Source: Cyanoderma ruficeps
Taxonomy: Eukaryota > Chordata > Aves > Passeriformes > Timaliidae
Direction: 5' to 3'
Assembly: GCA_008694505.1 (NCBI GenBank)
Contig: VZDJ01006028.1
Coordinates: forward strand, 310,001-374,000
DNA length: 64,000 nucleotides
The notes under the pieces are model-generated. The model was not told where the DNA came from. It saw nothing but the letters and a program-made list of their open reading frames with translations, and searched no databases. The position numbers were made by a program, and so were the translations under genes. The first letter of the stretch is position 1. Each line of letters begins with the position of its first letter. This document shows, in pieces, positions 1-11,904 of the stretch.

Positions 1-859
1 ATATGGACATAATGTTCAGGAGTGAATGTTTGAAATTAATTTCCTGCCATTCGCCACTTGCTTCCTTCAGTTCACGCTGCGCAGTGGCCTTAGTACACAT
101 GAATTGGATTTTAGATTAAATAAAATTTGGAACTGAAGTCCACCTGCAAATGAACATTTGGGCAATGGGACTAGATTAAAGCAAGTGAAATACATAAAAA
201 AGCCATGGATATTTGCTCTCTAACACTGACTGTTTCACTCTACTGACCTTCTATTTGTCTTAAAGTCTTGTTTATTTGGACAAAATTTTTGCATCTGTTT
301 TGGAAGAGGATTAGTTTCCAGTGCTGTTGTGCTGGAATAACTGCGATGGTACAGAATCTGTGAAATGGAGCAGCCTTCATTAAGGAAAAAAAACCAATCA
401 TCCTTAAATGTGATCTGGAAGCACTGCAGCTGTAAAAAGAAGCTTCTTATCACACATTACAGGTCAAGCAGCGAGCCATGTAACGGGCCCTTCAGTAGTG
501 TCAGCAGCCATATGAGGACTGTTCTTCTGTTTGCTCTTGTTTTAGTGAATCAATGGTTGAAGACCTTTTCATAAGCTCAGGTCATATTTCTAGTAAGTGG
601 AGGTGAAGCCAGTGGACACTTCATGCTTAAATGAATATAGTCTGTTTCTCACTGCTTTGTGGCCAGGTAGTGGCAGTTTTAGCCATTTCTGAAAGTAACC
701 CGATTTCTGATTAAATCGATCCTGCTGAAGTAGTCTAACAAATAAGATATTTATCAGAATGTTTTATAGGGTTCCAGTTAATTGTGTTTTCCCTGTATCA
801 TAGAGAACATTAGGTTTCTGAGTGGGTCATTTTGAAAGTGCTCTTTGTGATAACATTAG
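1..859. other. unannotated AT-rich DNA left of the solo LTR
   Basis: I see no repeat family, exon or RNA gene here. Open frames are 72 codons or shorter and show no domain. The stretch is ordinary AT-rich intergenic or intronic DNA. Confidence 0.6.
854..859. repeat. left target-site duplication of the solo LTR
   Basis: The six bases CATTAG lie immediately before the LTR terminus. They match CACTAG at 1471-1476 except for one base. A 6-bp duplication is the usual product of class II (ERVK/beta-like) retroviral integrases. Confidence 0.7.
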
Positions 860-1470
860 TGTCACGGTGTCACTCTTTGGCTTACGTGGCCAGCCCTGGC
901 ACCACGGCAAGCTAGGCACGCTTCAGTGTCCGGGGACACTAGCATGAACCTGTGGGTTCTTGGTTCGTTGGGAAGCGAAGGAGCGAGATGATGGCAGGAA
1001 TAAAGAGGGGATTCGGAAGAGGGTGCAACCAGCAGAGTTTATTGGATCCCCAAGCAGGGAGACCTCACCTCAGGGTGCCTGCCTCAACAGAGACCAGGAG
1101 CACCTGAGAATAACTATTTTATGTGGGGGTGGAACAGGGGGATGGGTTCTGCGATTGATCAATGGGAAACAACAAGGGAGTGGCCCAGAACATAAAGGGC
1201 GTATACAGTAACAAATCATAAGGGAGTAGGAGGGGGAAGCAGGGATCCTGTCCAATCACTCCAGGCTCTCCCTGGAACTTTCCAGAGGAGGGAGAGGCCC
1301 TGGAGTGACAGACAGGATCTGGGGGTTACATAATAAATGATTGATGGCTAACTGTAACTGGGGTAAACCAAAGGAAGACAAACCAGAGGGGTACATGGAA
1401 CAGACCATTACAAAGAACAATCTGGAAAGAATACAAGAAAACACATACAACCAACATGCACACTGCCACA
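860..1470 (-). mobile_element. solo LTR of a class II (ERVK-like) endogenous retrovirus
   Basis: The element is 611 bp long. On the plus strand it begins TGTCACGGTG and ends CTGCCACA, so read on the minus strand it runs TGTGGCAG...GTGACA with the canonical TG...CA ends of an LTR. A minus-strand AATAAA (plus-strand TTTATT at 1038-1043) lies about 180 bp from the 3' end, as expected for the R/U5 region. Six-base flanking repeats (CATTAG and CACTAG) mark the insertion. No gag, pol or env sequence lies beside it, so it is best read as a solo LTR left by recombination between the two LTRs of a provirus. Many CpG dinucleotides survive in the 860-1045 part, which suggests it is younger than the surrounding CR1s. 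The ERVK-like class is inferred from the duplication length, not from a database match. Confidence 0.8.
1038..1043 (-). promoter_or_regulatory. polyadenylation signal of the solo LTR
   Basis: Plus-strand TTTATT reads AATAAA on the minus strand, inside the LTR and just upstream (in LTR sense) of its U5-like part. It fixes the orientation of the element as minus. Confidence 0.65.
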
Positions 1471-1476
1471 CACTAG
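1471..1476. repeat. right target-site duplication of the solo LTR
   Basis: CACTAG directly follows the LTR end and pairs with CATTAG at 854-859 (5 of 6 identical). Confidence 0.7.
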
Positions 1477-4416
1477 GATAATATAGATTGCTTTCTGTGA
1501 CTTTGGTTGCTTTGTGTGCTCAATTTAGAAAACAAAAACTACATTTTATAGCCTCATATCTGATTTGTAGCACTTCGGATAGGGGCAGGACCTGCACATA
1601 GGACGTGCTACTAAATAGTATTCTGGGACCTGTTCCTTTAAGCAGACCAGTTTTAGATTGCTTATAGATTGAACATTTGCTTAAAGCAACATAAGATCTG
1701 ACAATAGCATGCCTTTTCTCTTGCAGTCATTAGGACCTTTGGAAGAAGAAATCACTATTAATTATATTACATAAAGTATGTGCATTACATTTTAGGAGAT
1801 GGGACTAACAAAGTCCAATGTGGGTTTTGTCTTTCCAGTTTTTCTCTTGACTAATGTTTCACTGATCATTAAACTTTGTGTGCTTCCAGTGACTGAGAAA
1901 AACTATTAAGTGCCTATAAATTCTGATTAGTTTTTGTTTTCCCCTCACACTGCCCCGCCCCCCCCCCAAAAAAAAAGAGTGGATTTGATTATTGGAAGGA
2001 GAAAGAAGATCATTGAAAAGATTTTTTTTTGTTGTTTTTTATTATTAACTTTTATTGCTAGCATATTAAAGTGATTTCTTGGTAATGGGTAATGGCGGTC
2101 ATCGCCAGGGCACATGTGATCCCTACTCTGCTTTAATTTAAAGGCATGAAACCTTAGGCTGTGGTCCAGTTGTCCACTTCAAAGTACAGGGGATTTTGCA
2201 TGTAAAAGTCTGGTTAGCTAACCAGTGTGTTAGTGAAATGTAATAACTAACCACACATGTAACCATATGAATACACCTGGAATAAGGAAAATAACCAGTC
2301 TGCAGAACCTGTGCTCTTCCCATTGTTAGATGTTGCACAGCCAAGGAAGATGTGATGGCATTCATTCTGTCACTATCTCTCTCACTGGTTTTACAGAGCA
2401 CCAGAAAAGATTCAGGACCACAAGTGTTTTGGTTTCCAACGTTCTTAATTATTTTTAAATAGTAAATTTTCTATCTATTTTTAAAAGGAGTAATAAAATA
2501 CACCCCCATCAAACACCAGCGATTGATGAAAACTGTTTCTGAACCTGAGTATTTCTGGTCACAATCAGTTTTCTATAAAGAAATACATAAAATAAAACAA
2601 ATGAAACCATATTTCTTTCAGACTTGCTTTATAAAACTACTTGGGCCAAACTATTGGACTTCCAATAATGGTCATGGGAGTTTTATGTCACTATTATAAT
2701 CAGTGGTAGAGGCAGGAGCTCTGTCTTACAAGTCAAAGTGTTATTTCTGCCCTCAGGGTCCTATCTGGAACAGGTGATCAAGTATATCAAGAGCTAAGAG
2801 TCGGCTCTAACCAGAGCAGATCTAATTCTATTTTTCCCTTCAACTAAGCGAGAAGGAAAGAGAACAACTGAAGACAGTGTTTATGTTCTTCTGCACATTC
2901 AGTCAAGTGCTTAGGGTTTCAGTGTCTGAGCTGTGCATCTTTGAATAGGTATTAATAGCAATAATGATACCATGGTAAGCTCCAGAAAATCTGAAAAAAT
3001 ATGTACTTTAGATCTTTTCTCTCACCCTGTCATATATCAAAAGAATGCCTATTTTAGCTGCCACTTTTAACTTCAACTTAAAAAATTCTGGAGTGAAATA
3101 GAGAGTCATCCTTGGTACAAAACTCATATTAGCTTCTATTTGAAACTTCCTGCATCATCTTTTTTCAGGTCTAATTTTTCCCCATAGTATAAATAGAGCT
3201 GTTAATAAAGCTTCACATCTCTGTCACTGAAAAGGTGTAGTACTTTTTCATTATAAGCCTACCTTCCATGTTTTATCCTAAGAAACCCTTAGAGACTGCT
3301 CTTTCTGCTTTAAAATTTGCATGCAAGGTTGGTGGCCAGGGGTTGGTTAGTTTTTGACCAAGTTTGATAACATTTAAGTCAGTCTTCTAATTTAGTTTTT
3401 AATAAAAGGTGATAGCGAAAGGTGACATAATGATGGATGCCTGCACTATGGTGTGTCAGGGCTTCTCAGCTACCTGTCTTTCTGCCAGGAATTGGACATG
3501 CTGTGATCATAAGTGCCAAGCAGCTACAACAAAATGACATTTCTATTTCCTATTGCTGCCAAAACTATAGTTTGGATGCTTATAAACCACAGATGATCAG
3601 TCTTCTTTAATACCTGATTTATTTCAGAACTAGCTTCTGATACATTTTAAGATATTTGACAATGAAGCAAAATAAATCCCCATAAACTTAGAGAAATGAA
3701 AAAACCAATTCTACTTTCCTACTGTAGGCTTTAGAAAGAATCCGTGGTATTGTTTTACAGCAGAAGGTGCTGATATCTTATGATCCCAGAACAAAAGGCA
3801 CTCAGAGTCTGTCCACTGTTATTTAAAATACCATTTCTTTTTCTGTATTAACACTATAAAGAAAAGAGGATGGTGTAGATAATCTTATGTACCTTCAGAT
3901 GCTGGGAAACCCTAGATACACTGCATGAAACAGGTCTCCAACCAGGGCACAATACACTGTGTGGATCCTACCCATGGGAAGGGAAGTACATCCCTTTTTG
4001 ATCATTTGGGATCTTACACATTGTTCTCACAAGAAAACAATTGTATGAATTTCTACTGTCAGAAAAAAAGGGTGTTCACATGAGGCCATCTTGCTGCACT
4101 TAGTAAAGGCAAGGTCACAGAGGTGATGTAAATGCTGTGCTGTGTGGGAGCTGCACACAGGTTCTGCTATGACAGTGAGGTCACCCTGCAGCCACAGGGT
4201 ATGTGCAGCACAGCAGCCTGAAGGCCAGGCTCTACAGGCATGATAGCAGAGCACAGACCTGCACCCACTCAGGTTAAATGTTGTTTGGATCAATAATTCT
4301 ATGAGTTACAGTGCTCTTTAGGGCAAGATCACCTCAGGGATGCACTTGTAACCTCAAACACCAAGGGCTCCAAAAGTCTGGTTGGTAACTCTGTGCTGGT
4401 TTTTGTAACTAGGACA
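1477..4416. other. unannotated AT-rich DNA
   Basis: There is no recognisable gene or transposon. The only obvious structure is a homopolymer run at 1953-1976 (C4, G, C10, then A9), listed separately. The minus-strand open frames at 2138-2401 and 4027-4293 are under 90 codons and have no recognisable domain. Confidence 0.55.
1953..1976. repeat. poly-C/poly-A low-complexity run
   Basis: The run is C4 G C10 followed by A9. It is a simple homopolymer junction, and its length could be inaccurate because such runs are prone to sequencing error. Confidence 0.85.
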
Positions 4417-4491
4417 CAGAATCATAAAATCATAGATTCATAGAATGGATGGGTTGGAAGGAACCTTACAAATAATCTAGTCCCCAACACA
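4417..4491 (-). mobile_element. CR1 LINE, 3' end fragment
   Basis: The plus strand reads CAGAATCATAAAATCATAG, then ATTCATAGAATGG, then GGTTGGAAGGAACCTT. This is the reverse complement of the CR1 3' end: the body ending AAGGTTCCTTCCAACC, followed by an ATTCTATG-like octamer tail. Only about 75 bp are recognisable, so the copy is severely 5'-truncated, as most CR1 copies are. Homology fades after about 4491. Confidence 0.75.
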
Positions 4492-7400
4492 GTCAATTCC
4501 TGTTTGTACGTGTTATGCTCTCTTGCCTTTTGCATGTCTTCCCATGCTGCTGAATCACAGCAGCACACAGAATTGAAAGCTTTTAGGAATTTGTCTATTA
4601 TGTACTGCTGGGGAACCAGCTTTTCTTCAGCGGCTCAATTACTGCTTTTATTACTCCAGAAGTTCCTACTAGTATGTGAGTGAAGTGATCTTAAAACCTG
4701 TATTTGGGATCACATCCTCATCTGGGCAGAATTAAGACTATCTGTTGGTCTGCAATGCTAAATAGAGCTGGGAACAGAACACAGGAATATGAAATGCCTG
4801 GCAGTTGGGGGAATAACTTACATGGGACTGAAGAGCAAAGGAATGAGAAGCTGTTCGTAATGGTATTAATGAACTTCTGGTTAGGTAGAATAATTATAGG
4901 CATAAAAATTTCTTCAGTGGGTGGAGTAGTTCAAAGATACTAAAGTTAAACTCATTAACTATAAAATGCTTTAAAATTTTTAACTTCTCTCAGGCACCAA
5001 GGAAAAAGTGACAAGAGATCCCTTTGTTACATGTGTCATTGTGGGGTTTGATATCCAGTGACTAGCTATGGTGATGCTCAAATGCAGAGGAGGATACTTA
5101 CATTCAGCTATGGCCAATACCAGTCTTTAAGCTCTGGTTTTATTTGATCATGTCTGATGCTTGCTTTTGGGTAACAAATCCCAAAGTATTATTTCTAAAG
5201 TTTTTTTCTCTCTTAACAACATTTAAAATTTGAAACTCTTTCCTTCTATTTTATCTGTTCATGAGTTTCTAAAGATCATGGAGTTACATCCATATGAACT
5301 ATGAGTAGAAAAGATAAAATACGGCTTCTAATGAAGTCAATGAAGAATTTTCCAGTGACTCACATAGTGAGGGCACTTCACACTTAAAGTCTGTAAAGTC
5401 CTCTTCAGTATTTAAAAGTGTTGAATATCTGTTTAATTATCCTTAGAAATTTGTCATACTTGGCAGTGGTACTTGAATTTCACTCATATTCTCTAATAAT
5501 TCATTTATGTGAGGTGAAATGTAATGTAGAGGGTTTATGTTGGTTGACAGAGAGATTACACTTGAAATTATTCCTTGGATTAAGAATGCAGTATCTGTAA
5601 CGCTTGAGATGTATGCAGTTATAGTTATTGTCAGGAAAATTATCTTTCAACAACAACAACAACAACAATTAAAACGTTTTTTGAGTGTTAAGGAAGAAAT
5701 AATGATGAAAATCATAATTTGTTTGTAGCTTTCAGCTCTGGCATCACATGAGTCCCAGTGCCATCACAGAAATAGGAAATACTGGGAATTTCAGGCTGGG
5801 AAGGATGGAAACATGCTTTGAAACACATTCAGACTCAAAGGCTTGAAAATGGTAGTACCTTATCTGGAAATCTGGTCTGATGAAAAGCTGATCAAAGAAC
5901 CCTAGATTAAGACAGGGTGACATCCTATTTTATTATGGAGAAAGAAGAACACATAGATGTATCATATTTCTAGGTATATATACTGCTGCATAGAAAGTAT
6001 GAAGGGTATGGTCCTTTTCTATTTCTGCTAAGCTCTCAAAATAGCAGCCATATTGGCTCATATAATGCACAAATCTTCTGCTGGGCAGGTGGTTTTGCTA
6101 AATGTATCCAGAAATGAAACACAGAAATGGTGCAGCTGCAACTCAGATTTCTTTTAAAATATGAGTAAATAGTCATGGAATTAGAGTTAAAAATATTTAG
6201 TTAGTTCTAACCATTATTCTTTCCATTGAAGCTTACAAATACTTCAAAACATGAACAGGAAGATAATAATATTGCTAATGTGGGGAAGTTTTGTTTTGCA
6301 CATTAACCTAGGAGGAATGTCATTTTTGCTCAATGAATTAAGCTTCAATTACTGTTAAAAAAGCATGTGTAGAATAGTTATCATATCCCAGTTATATCTG
6401 TTAATTGATAAACATCTGGCAAAAAGGTACTATTTTTCAGACAAATTGCATAGTTGCTTGATATCCTTGTGTCAAATTCCAATGTGACTGAACTAATGGC
6501 ATAAATATATGGAAAGCATGTGAAACAACAGTGTTACAGCTTCAAAATGTGGCTCATACTCTGCTTCAGTATGAAGCAAATAGTGGTTTTATAACATTTT
6601 TTTAAGGCTTGATTGATCAAGGGTAAGGCACGCTCAGCAATATACCAGTGGAGCATCTTGTAAGTATGAATGTGCAGAGTTCATCCCAAGAAAGCCTGGT
6701 TACAGATGCATAGCTCCCCTTTGACTGGAAAGGATTTTCATTGTGGTGTGTACACAGGACAAAGCACAAGCTCTTAGTAAAATGAAACAGAGCTTTGTGT
6801 TTCAGTTCATGGAGAAAAGTTAGTTTTGCCAGTCCTCTGTCTCTAGGACCTTTGGGCTGTACCAGCATTCTATCTTCCTCTGGGAACCTGTGCACTATCC
6901 ATGTGACAAGAGCCTTGATGCTGAAATAAATCCATGGTGAAGATCATGGGTATGATTTCTAAGCACTAAGTGACCTATTCCTGAGAAGGTCACTTGTCTT
7001 CAACACCTTTGTTCCAGTACCCCACATGATGATATGTTATGTGATAAAGGTGCTAACACGATGATGGCATGGTCTCTCCTGGGTAAGCCATGTTAAACTA
7101 AGTCAGTTGGAATCTCATGGGAATAATGTATTTGCCAGGCTTGGAGACTACATTTCTTCAATCAGTTGATGGTGATTTTCCCCCCAATTTATCACTTAGA
7201 AAGAGATGTACTGATGTTGATACTCTTGTGCTCTTGGACTTTTTTTACTGTATGTAATTTACTGGTGTATAATTTAAACTGTACTTTTTCCTCAGGTCCA
7301 GTCAAGGTTAATTTGTATTTGTAAATTTTAATGCAACAAACAAAGTGTATCTGTCCATCTGTGAAATGGTCATTATGTATGTTCTACTTAACACTAGCAA

Positions 7401-8060
7401 AAGAAACACTTAGCTTTCTGGATAGCGTCTTACTCCAAATGGAATGTCTTTGTGATAATATTGTGCATCACAGCTGTAGGTTACCTAAACAGGCATTCTA
7501 TCCATTACTGTTATTTTGCATTGTTCAGTGCAGCTATTATGTTTCATAAAAAATAGGAAAACATGGGTATTCTAAGTAGCAAGAAAACCAGCAGGTTGAT
7601 AATTGCTTTATGCTCACTAATGTGAATTACTAAATGGCTCATCTATAATTGTAATTAACACCTCCTGCCTCAGCTTTGCAATTAACTGATGTTGCTGCAA
7701 ATTTTTGTTATATATTTAATCTTTATGTTGTTTCTCTGGCCCGCTCCTGTATTAAATTTATCATTAAGCTTACAAGCTATACATTGAGCTGCCATGGCAT
7801 GTACTCATTAGTAACATGAGGCCCTTGTACCAAGGCTGACTGCATCTCCAGGGAATTCACAGCCAACAAACTCCATCCTGGTTTAGTAAATGTACCTGCT
7901 GTGTATCCTTTCACATTTGCTGTATCTGTTTTAACTTGATTTGAATTCAGGTTGTGTGTGAGTTTTCTATGCTTATAGTCACTTCATGAACTTTTCTTCT
8001 AGATACTGTGTTTTTGTAAAGTCACTGAGTGGGTAAGAAATTCTGGGGTAAAACCACTTT
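4492..8060. other. unannotated AT-rich DNA
   Basis: I recognise no gene or transposon. The stretch contains a (CAA)7 microsatellite and, at about 7641-7760, an AT-rich segment with several TAATTA-type homeodomain core sites that could be a conserved non-coding element. A small hairpin of CTG/CAG type lies at 4545-4565 (8-bp arms, 5-nt loop). Confidence 0.5.
5648..5668 (+). repeat. (CAA)7 microsatellite
   Basis: There are seven uninterrupted CAA units. Confidence 0.95.
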
Positions 8061-8500
8061 CCACCAGAAAGGTTTTGAGGAGAGAAATCCCAACAGGCCT
8101 GGCTAGGCAGAGTGAGGTGCAACCTGTCACCATGGCCCAGCTGTTTCCCAGCTGCCAGGCTCAGGGGCTGCCCAACTCCATGGCAACCCCCAGAGTGGTC
8201 GGCCATCAAGTCTCTCTCTCTCTCTCTCTCTCTGCTTCCTGCTCCTTAGACCCGGGGCTGCGGGAGCTCAGCGCTGCCCTGCTCTCACAGCCTGCCGGCT
8301 GCCTGCAGGCCCTGCTCCTGGGGAGCTGCCAGGTGCCCAGCCCTGGCAGCCGGGCAGCTCTCCTGCCTCGGCAGGCAGGTGCCTTGGCTCCGGGGCTCCC
8401 CAGCTCTCCTGCTCCTGTGCCCTGCAGCCTTCCCTGCCAGATGGACAGACAGAAGGCAGGCTCCATGCGGGGCCGCCTCCCTAGGCAATCTGGGAACCTG
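8061..8500. other. GC-rich island with internal low-order repeats
   Basis: This stretch is far richer in G+C and CpG than its surroundings. It contains a TC microsatellite (8211-8233). Beyond that lie self-similar CTGC/CAGG-rich segments, with phrases such as AGCTCTCCTGC occurring twice. An RFX/X-box-like half site, CCATGGCAAC, lies at 8178-8187. A 159-codon plus-strand frame (8075-8554) crosses it, but its composition (Ser, Leu, Pro, Ala, Gln-rich) follows from GC-rich repeats and shows no domain, so I do not call it a gene. It could be a CpG island or promoter of an unannotated transcript, or a GC-rich minisatellite. Confidence 0.45.
8211..8233 (+). repeat. (TC)n microsatellite
   Basis: About eleven and a half TC units occur without interruption. 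Confidence 0.95.
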
Positions 8501-11500
8501 GGATCTTGGGAAGAATATTTGGGTTTTAAAAGAAAGTGCACATGGGCAAATTAACATGTGGAGAGTGGGAAGGTGAATTTTCAGGCTGTTGCTGGAGGGG
8601 TTGGCTCTCTGGTGTGCTGGCAGTGTCTCTCTGGTGTGCAGAACTCTCTTAGTGAGTTCTCTGATTCCACTCTGGGGATTACCCACAAAAGCAAAGCAGT
8701 GCCCAGAGTGCCCCACCATAGCCTCGCTCACCGTAGCTTTTCTCTCACTTCCAGTGCCGAGAAGCCCTATAGCATTTCTTCTACTTCACACTGTGGAAAA
8801 AATTACCCATACTTAAAATTGTGTGTAATCTGGGGAAACTTTTGTCTGCTGTCAGAAAAACCCAAGCTCCATCTTTTGCTCAAAAAATGGATCAAAATTC
8901 TGTTTCCATAAAGCAAACAAAAGTAGGAAAGACTCTTCCTTGGGCTCAATGTCATGAAAAATGCCTTCTGGGCATCTTTCCTGTATGGTTTGGTTGTTCT
9001 TAATGGAGGAAATAAAGGAACATAGATGGAATTCAATCCAGTTCTTTTCAGCTCAGACATAAGAGTTTTTGACACTAGGTGGTACTACAGACAAAGGCCA
9101 ATATTTGCAAACTTTGACAGTAAGGAATTGGCAGCTCTAAACCTGGCACCTAATTTGATGGCCTGATTATTGACTTCCACATCTCATATTATTCCGGAGA
9201 TAAATATATTCTATTGGCTTTTGTTTTGGAGTGTTGTGCTTTTAGCACCTTGCAAAATTTGTTATTAATCACGTAATCTTTGAAAAACTTGTGAAATTAT
9301 TTGATCTAGGTTTATGATAAATCTAATACTGAATATCACTTGCCAATGCAAAAAGGTATGTATTATACTTTGAGCCTTCTGTGTTCAGTTCTGAAAATAT
9401 ATTTCTCAAGAGCAACCCTGGGAATATATTGCTATTTCAGCTGCCCCCTCAACACTTTTCCCTGCATAATATGTATTATGGCTTTATTGAGAGCATGGGG
9501 ATCCATCTATCAAGGGCATTTCTGGAGATATTTTCCTTCCATCTAACATCAACTTCCACTCTGGTGAATGAGCCTGTTATTTCCTTGAATTTTCACTCCT
9601 GTTTCTGAATTTCTACTTTTTTTTTCCTTTCTATTTCTCTGGAACTACATCTGCCTCAGTCACTGCTAGATCAAGACTCTCTACTGCTTCTTGTAAGTGC
9701 TGTGCTTGTTTAGAAATCCATAGTCTTTCATTTGTTACCCAGGACTCTGGAAGTCCATTACATGTGATTTTCGCTAACAGGTAAAGGAGGATTGAAACTT
9801 CTTTGGGTGGCGAAATAGAGTTCATGCCAGAAGCAAGGAACTCTAGCCTAAAAAAAAAATCTATAACTAGTTTTTAAACTTTATTTTATATTTTTTCTCT
9901 AGTATCCTGGCTTTTAACAAGCCGTTTTTTCACTGTGTTTATTACTGCAGAAGTTAAAATCAATGTGTGTTAGCTGTCTTTTCACAGGCATTTCAATGAA
10001 CTGCCTGCTGGTCCTATATGATTCAAATCACCCTTAAAAGTACTTTATGTATAAGACAACACAAAAGTGGTTACAACAATACAACATGGCTGGGTTTTTT
10101 CTAAAATATATATAAACTACTCTAAAATTACACTATTACATGTACAGAATCTGTCGTCTACAATGGATGTGATGGTGAGAGGATTGATTTTTAAATAAAT
10201 AAAAGTGTTTAAAAGCAACTGAAGCACACTTCAGTGCACTATTGGTAAATAAATACAAACAAGAGAAAACTGTGTCGTTCAAATAATTTCAAAAAATAAG
10301 AAAAAGCAGTAAGAATTATGCTGGGTTTTTTTTTTTCTGAACCAGTAAGCTTTTCAGATTTAGCTTTGCTTAGTTTTATATACATAAACATATACACTTA
10401 TTTAACAGTTACCTTATACTGAGGTAAACTGGACATGAACGCAGTTGGATTATTTTTAATTGCCTTTTACTATATAAATATTTTCAACTGTACATACAAG
10501 AAAAGCATAAATAAAAGTGGACATGACATGCTAAAACTATTACTTCAGTACAGAATTATGTGCTGCACCGTGAATTCTTTATACTAGAGAATGGAAATCC
10601 TCAATAGTATATCTAAATTAGAAAATATTTAGTACTGCTTTTAGAAGTGAAAAGGCAAGTGGACCTAGATGAGGTTTCACTTCAGCCAATGGACTCAAGG
10701 TTTGAATTCTTTCCTGCCCAGTTTCTAAGCCCATGAGGCTGGAAGATGAGGTATAGCTTGAGCAGGTGAGGTTTGTGTCGTGAATCTGAAGCATATGTAC
10801 CAGACCTAAATATCACTAGTCATAGTCTGGAATTACTAATGATAAGACTAACCCATTAAGGTTCATTTGACTCATCATCTTCAGAATAAACCTAAGCTCA
10901 CAAATACTTAGCAATAAATTGTAACTTCACAACTTTTCAGGTTGCTGTGCACTGTGTGAAGAGAAGCTCTTGTGGCAGCTGATGGAAGCATTATCCAAAA
11001 TCGAATGCAATGTCCCTGAAGGGAAGAACAGAGCAGTGACAGCTGCCACAACCCTTCACGGCCAGCACCGTGCTCCATGAACTGACAAGGTAGGGCAGGT
11101 GGAACCAGAGCTGTACTCCTTGCTTGGGGTGTCCAAGTATTTCTGCTGGTTTTGAGTGCTCTGGGTTTTATTTGCTGAGAGCATAGACTATGTTCATTTT
11201 TGCCCAGATGCTAGGATCTGGGGAACAGAAATTAATACACATAACCTTATAGAAAATCCTTGATTGCTGAGGTCATCTCAATTGTACCTTGATTAGGTTT
11301 ATTGCATAAATGGTTAACGTCTGCTTTTATATGTGTTGCACTCAAATTCTCTTTTCCTTTTATTTAACATGAGATTAAATGTCTCCTAAAACACATGTAT
11401 TAATAAAAAGTAGTATCTGGAGAAAGACTCAAGAGAGATATGAAACAGTTTACTTAAGCAGCAGAATATAAATCAAGTCAATATTGCAGGACAGTAGTCT

Positions 11501-11867
11501 AATTGCATTTTAATTGCATGACAAAATGCCTATCCCAAATTAATCAAAAATTATAGTGCTAAACTCTACTTTTATATAGGGAAAGCACACTGCAAACTAA
11601 TAACATCAGCTGTCTTTTCATTGTGCTTCCTGTTCTTGAACAAGTTCTGCACAAGAAGGTGGCTGAGGAGGGCTCTGCCAGGGCAAGGCCACTGCTCTTG
11701 ATGCTGCACTGTGGGGCACATCAGTTAGTTAGAGATAATCAGACTAACATCCAAATTGTTCCTCTAAGGCTTGGCACAGGTATGACATGGATTATTATAA
11801 TATCCTAACAAAAAATTGGTAAAATAGTCTGAGTAATAATGACCTTGCTGTAGGCAGTACTGCTGGA

Positions 11868-11904
11868 GTTACCAAGGTGATCATGGTAACTGCATGGTTA
11901 CCAT
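11868..11904. repeat. GTTACC / GGTAAC inverted-repeat cluster
   Basis: GTTACC (11868-11873), GGTAAC (11885-11890) and GTTACC (11898-11903) alternate in orientation. The last two sit inside a perfect hairpin with ATGGTAAC and GTTACCAT arms and a 6-nt loop (11883-11904). The half sites resemble RFX (X-box) half sites. Any regulatory role is only inferred. Confidence 0.5.

Noticed and set aside
4545..4565. TGCTGCTG/CAGCAGCA hairpin as a microRNA
   Set aside because: The stem is only 8 bp, too short for a microRNA precursor.
8075..8554. 159-codon plus-strand open frame
   Set aside because: It arises from the GC-rich, TC-repeat region. The product is low-complexity with no domain, and overlapping frames on both strands are equally open.
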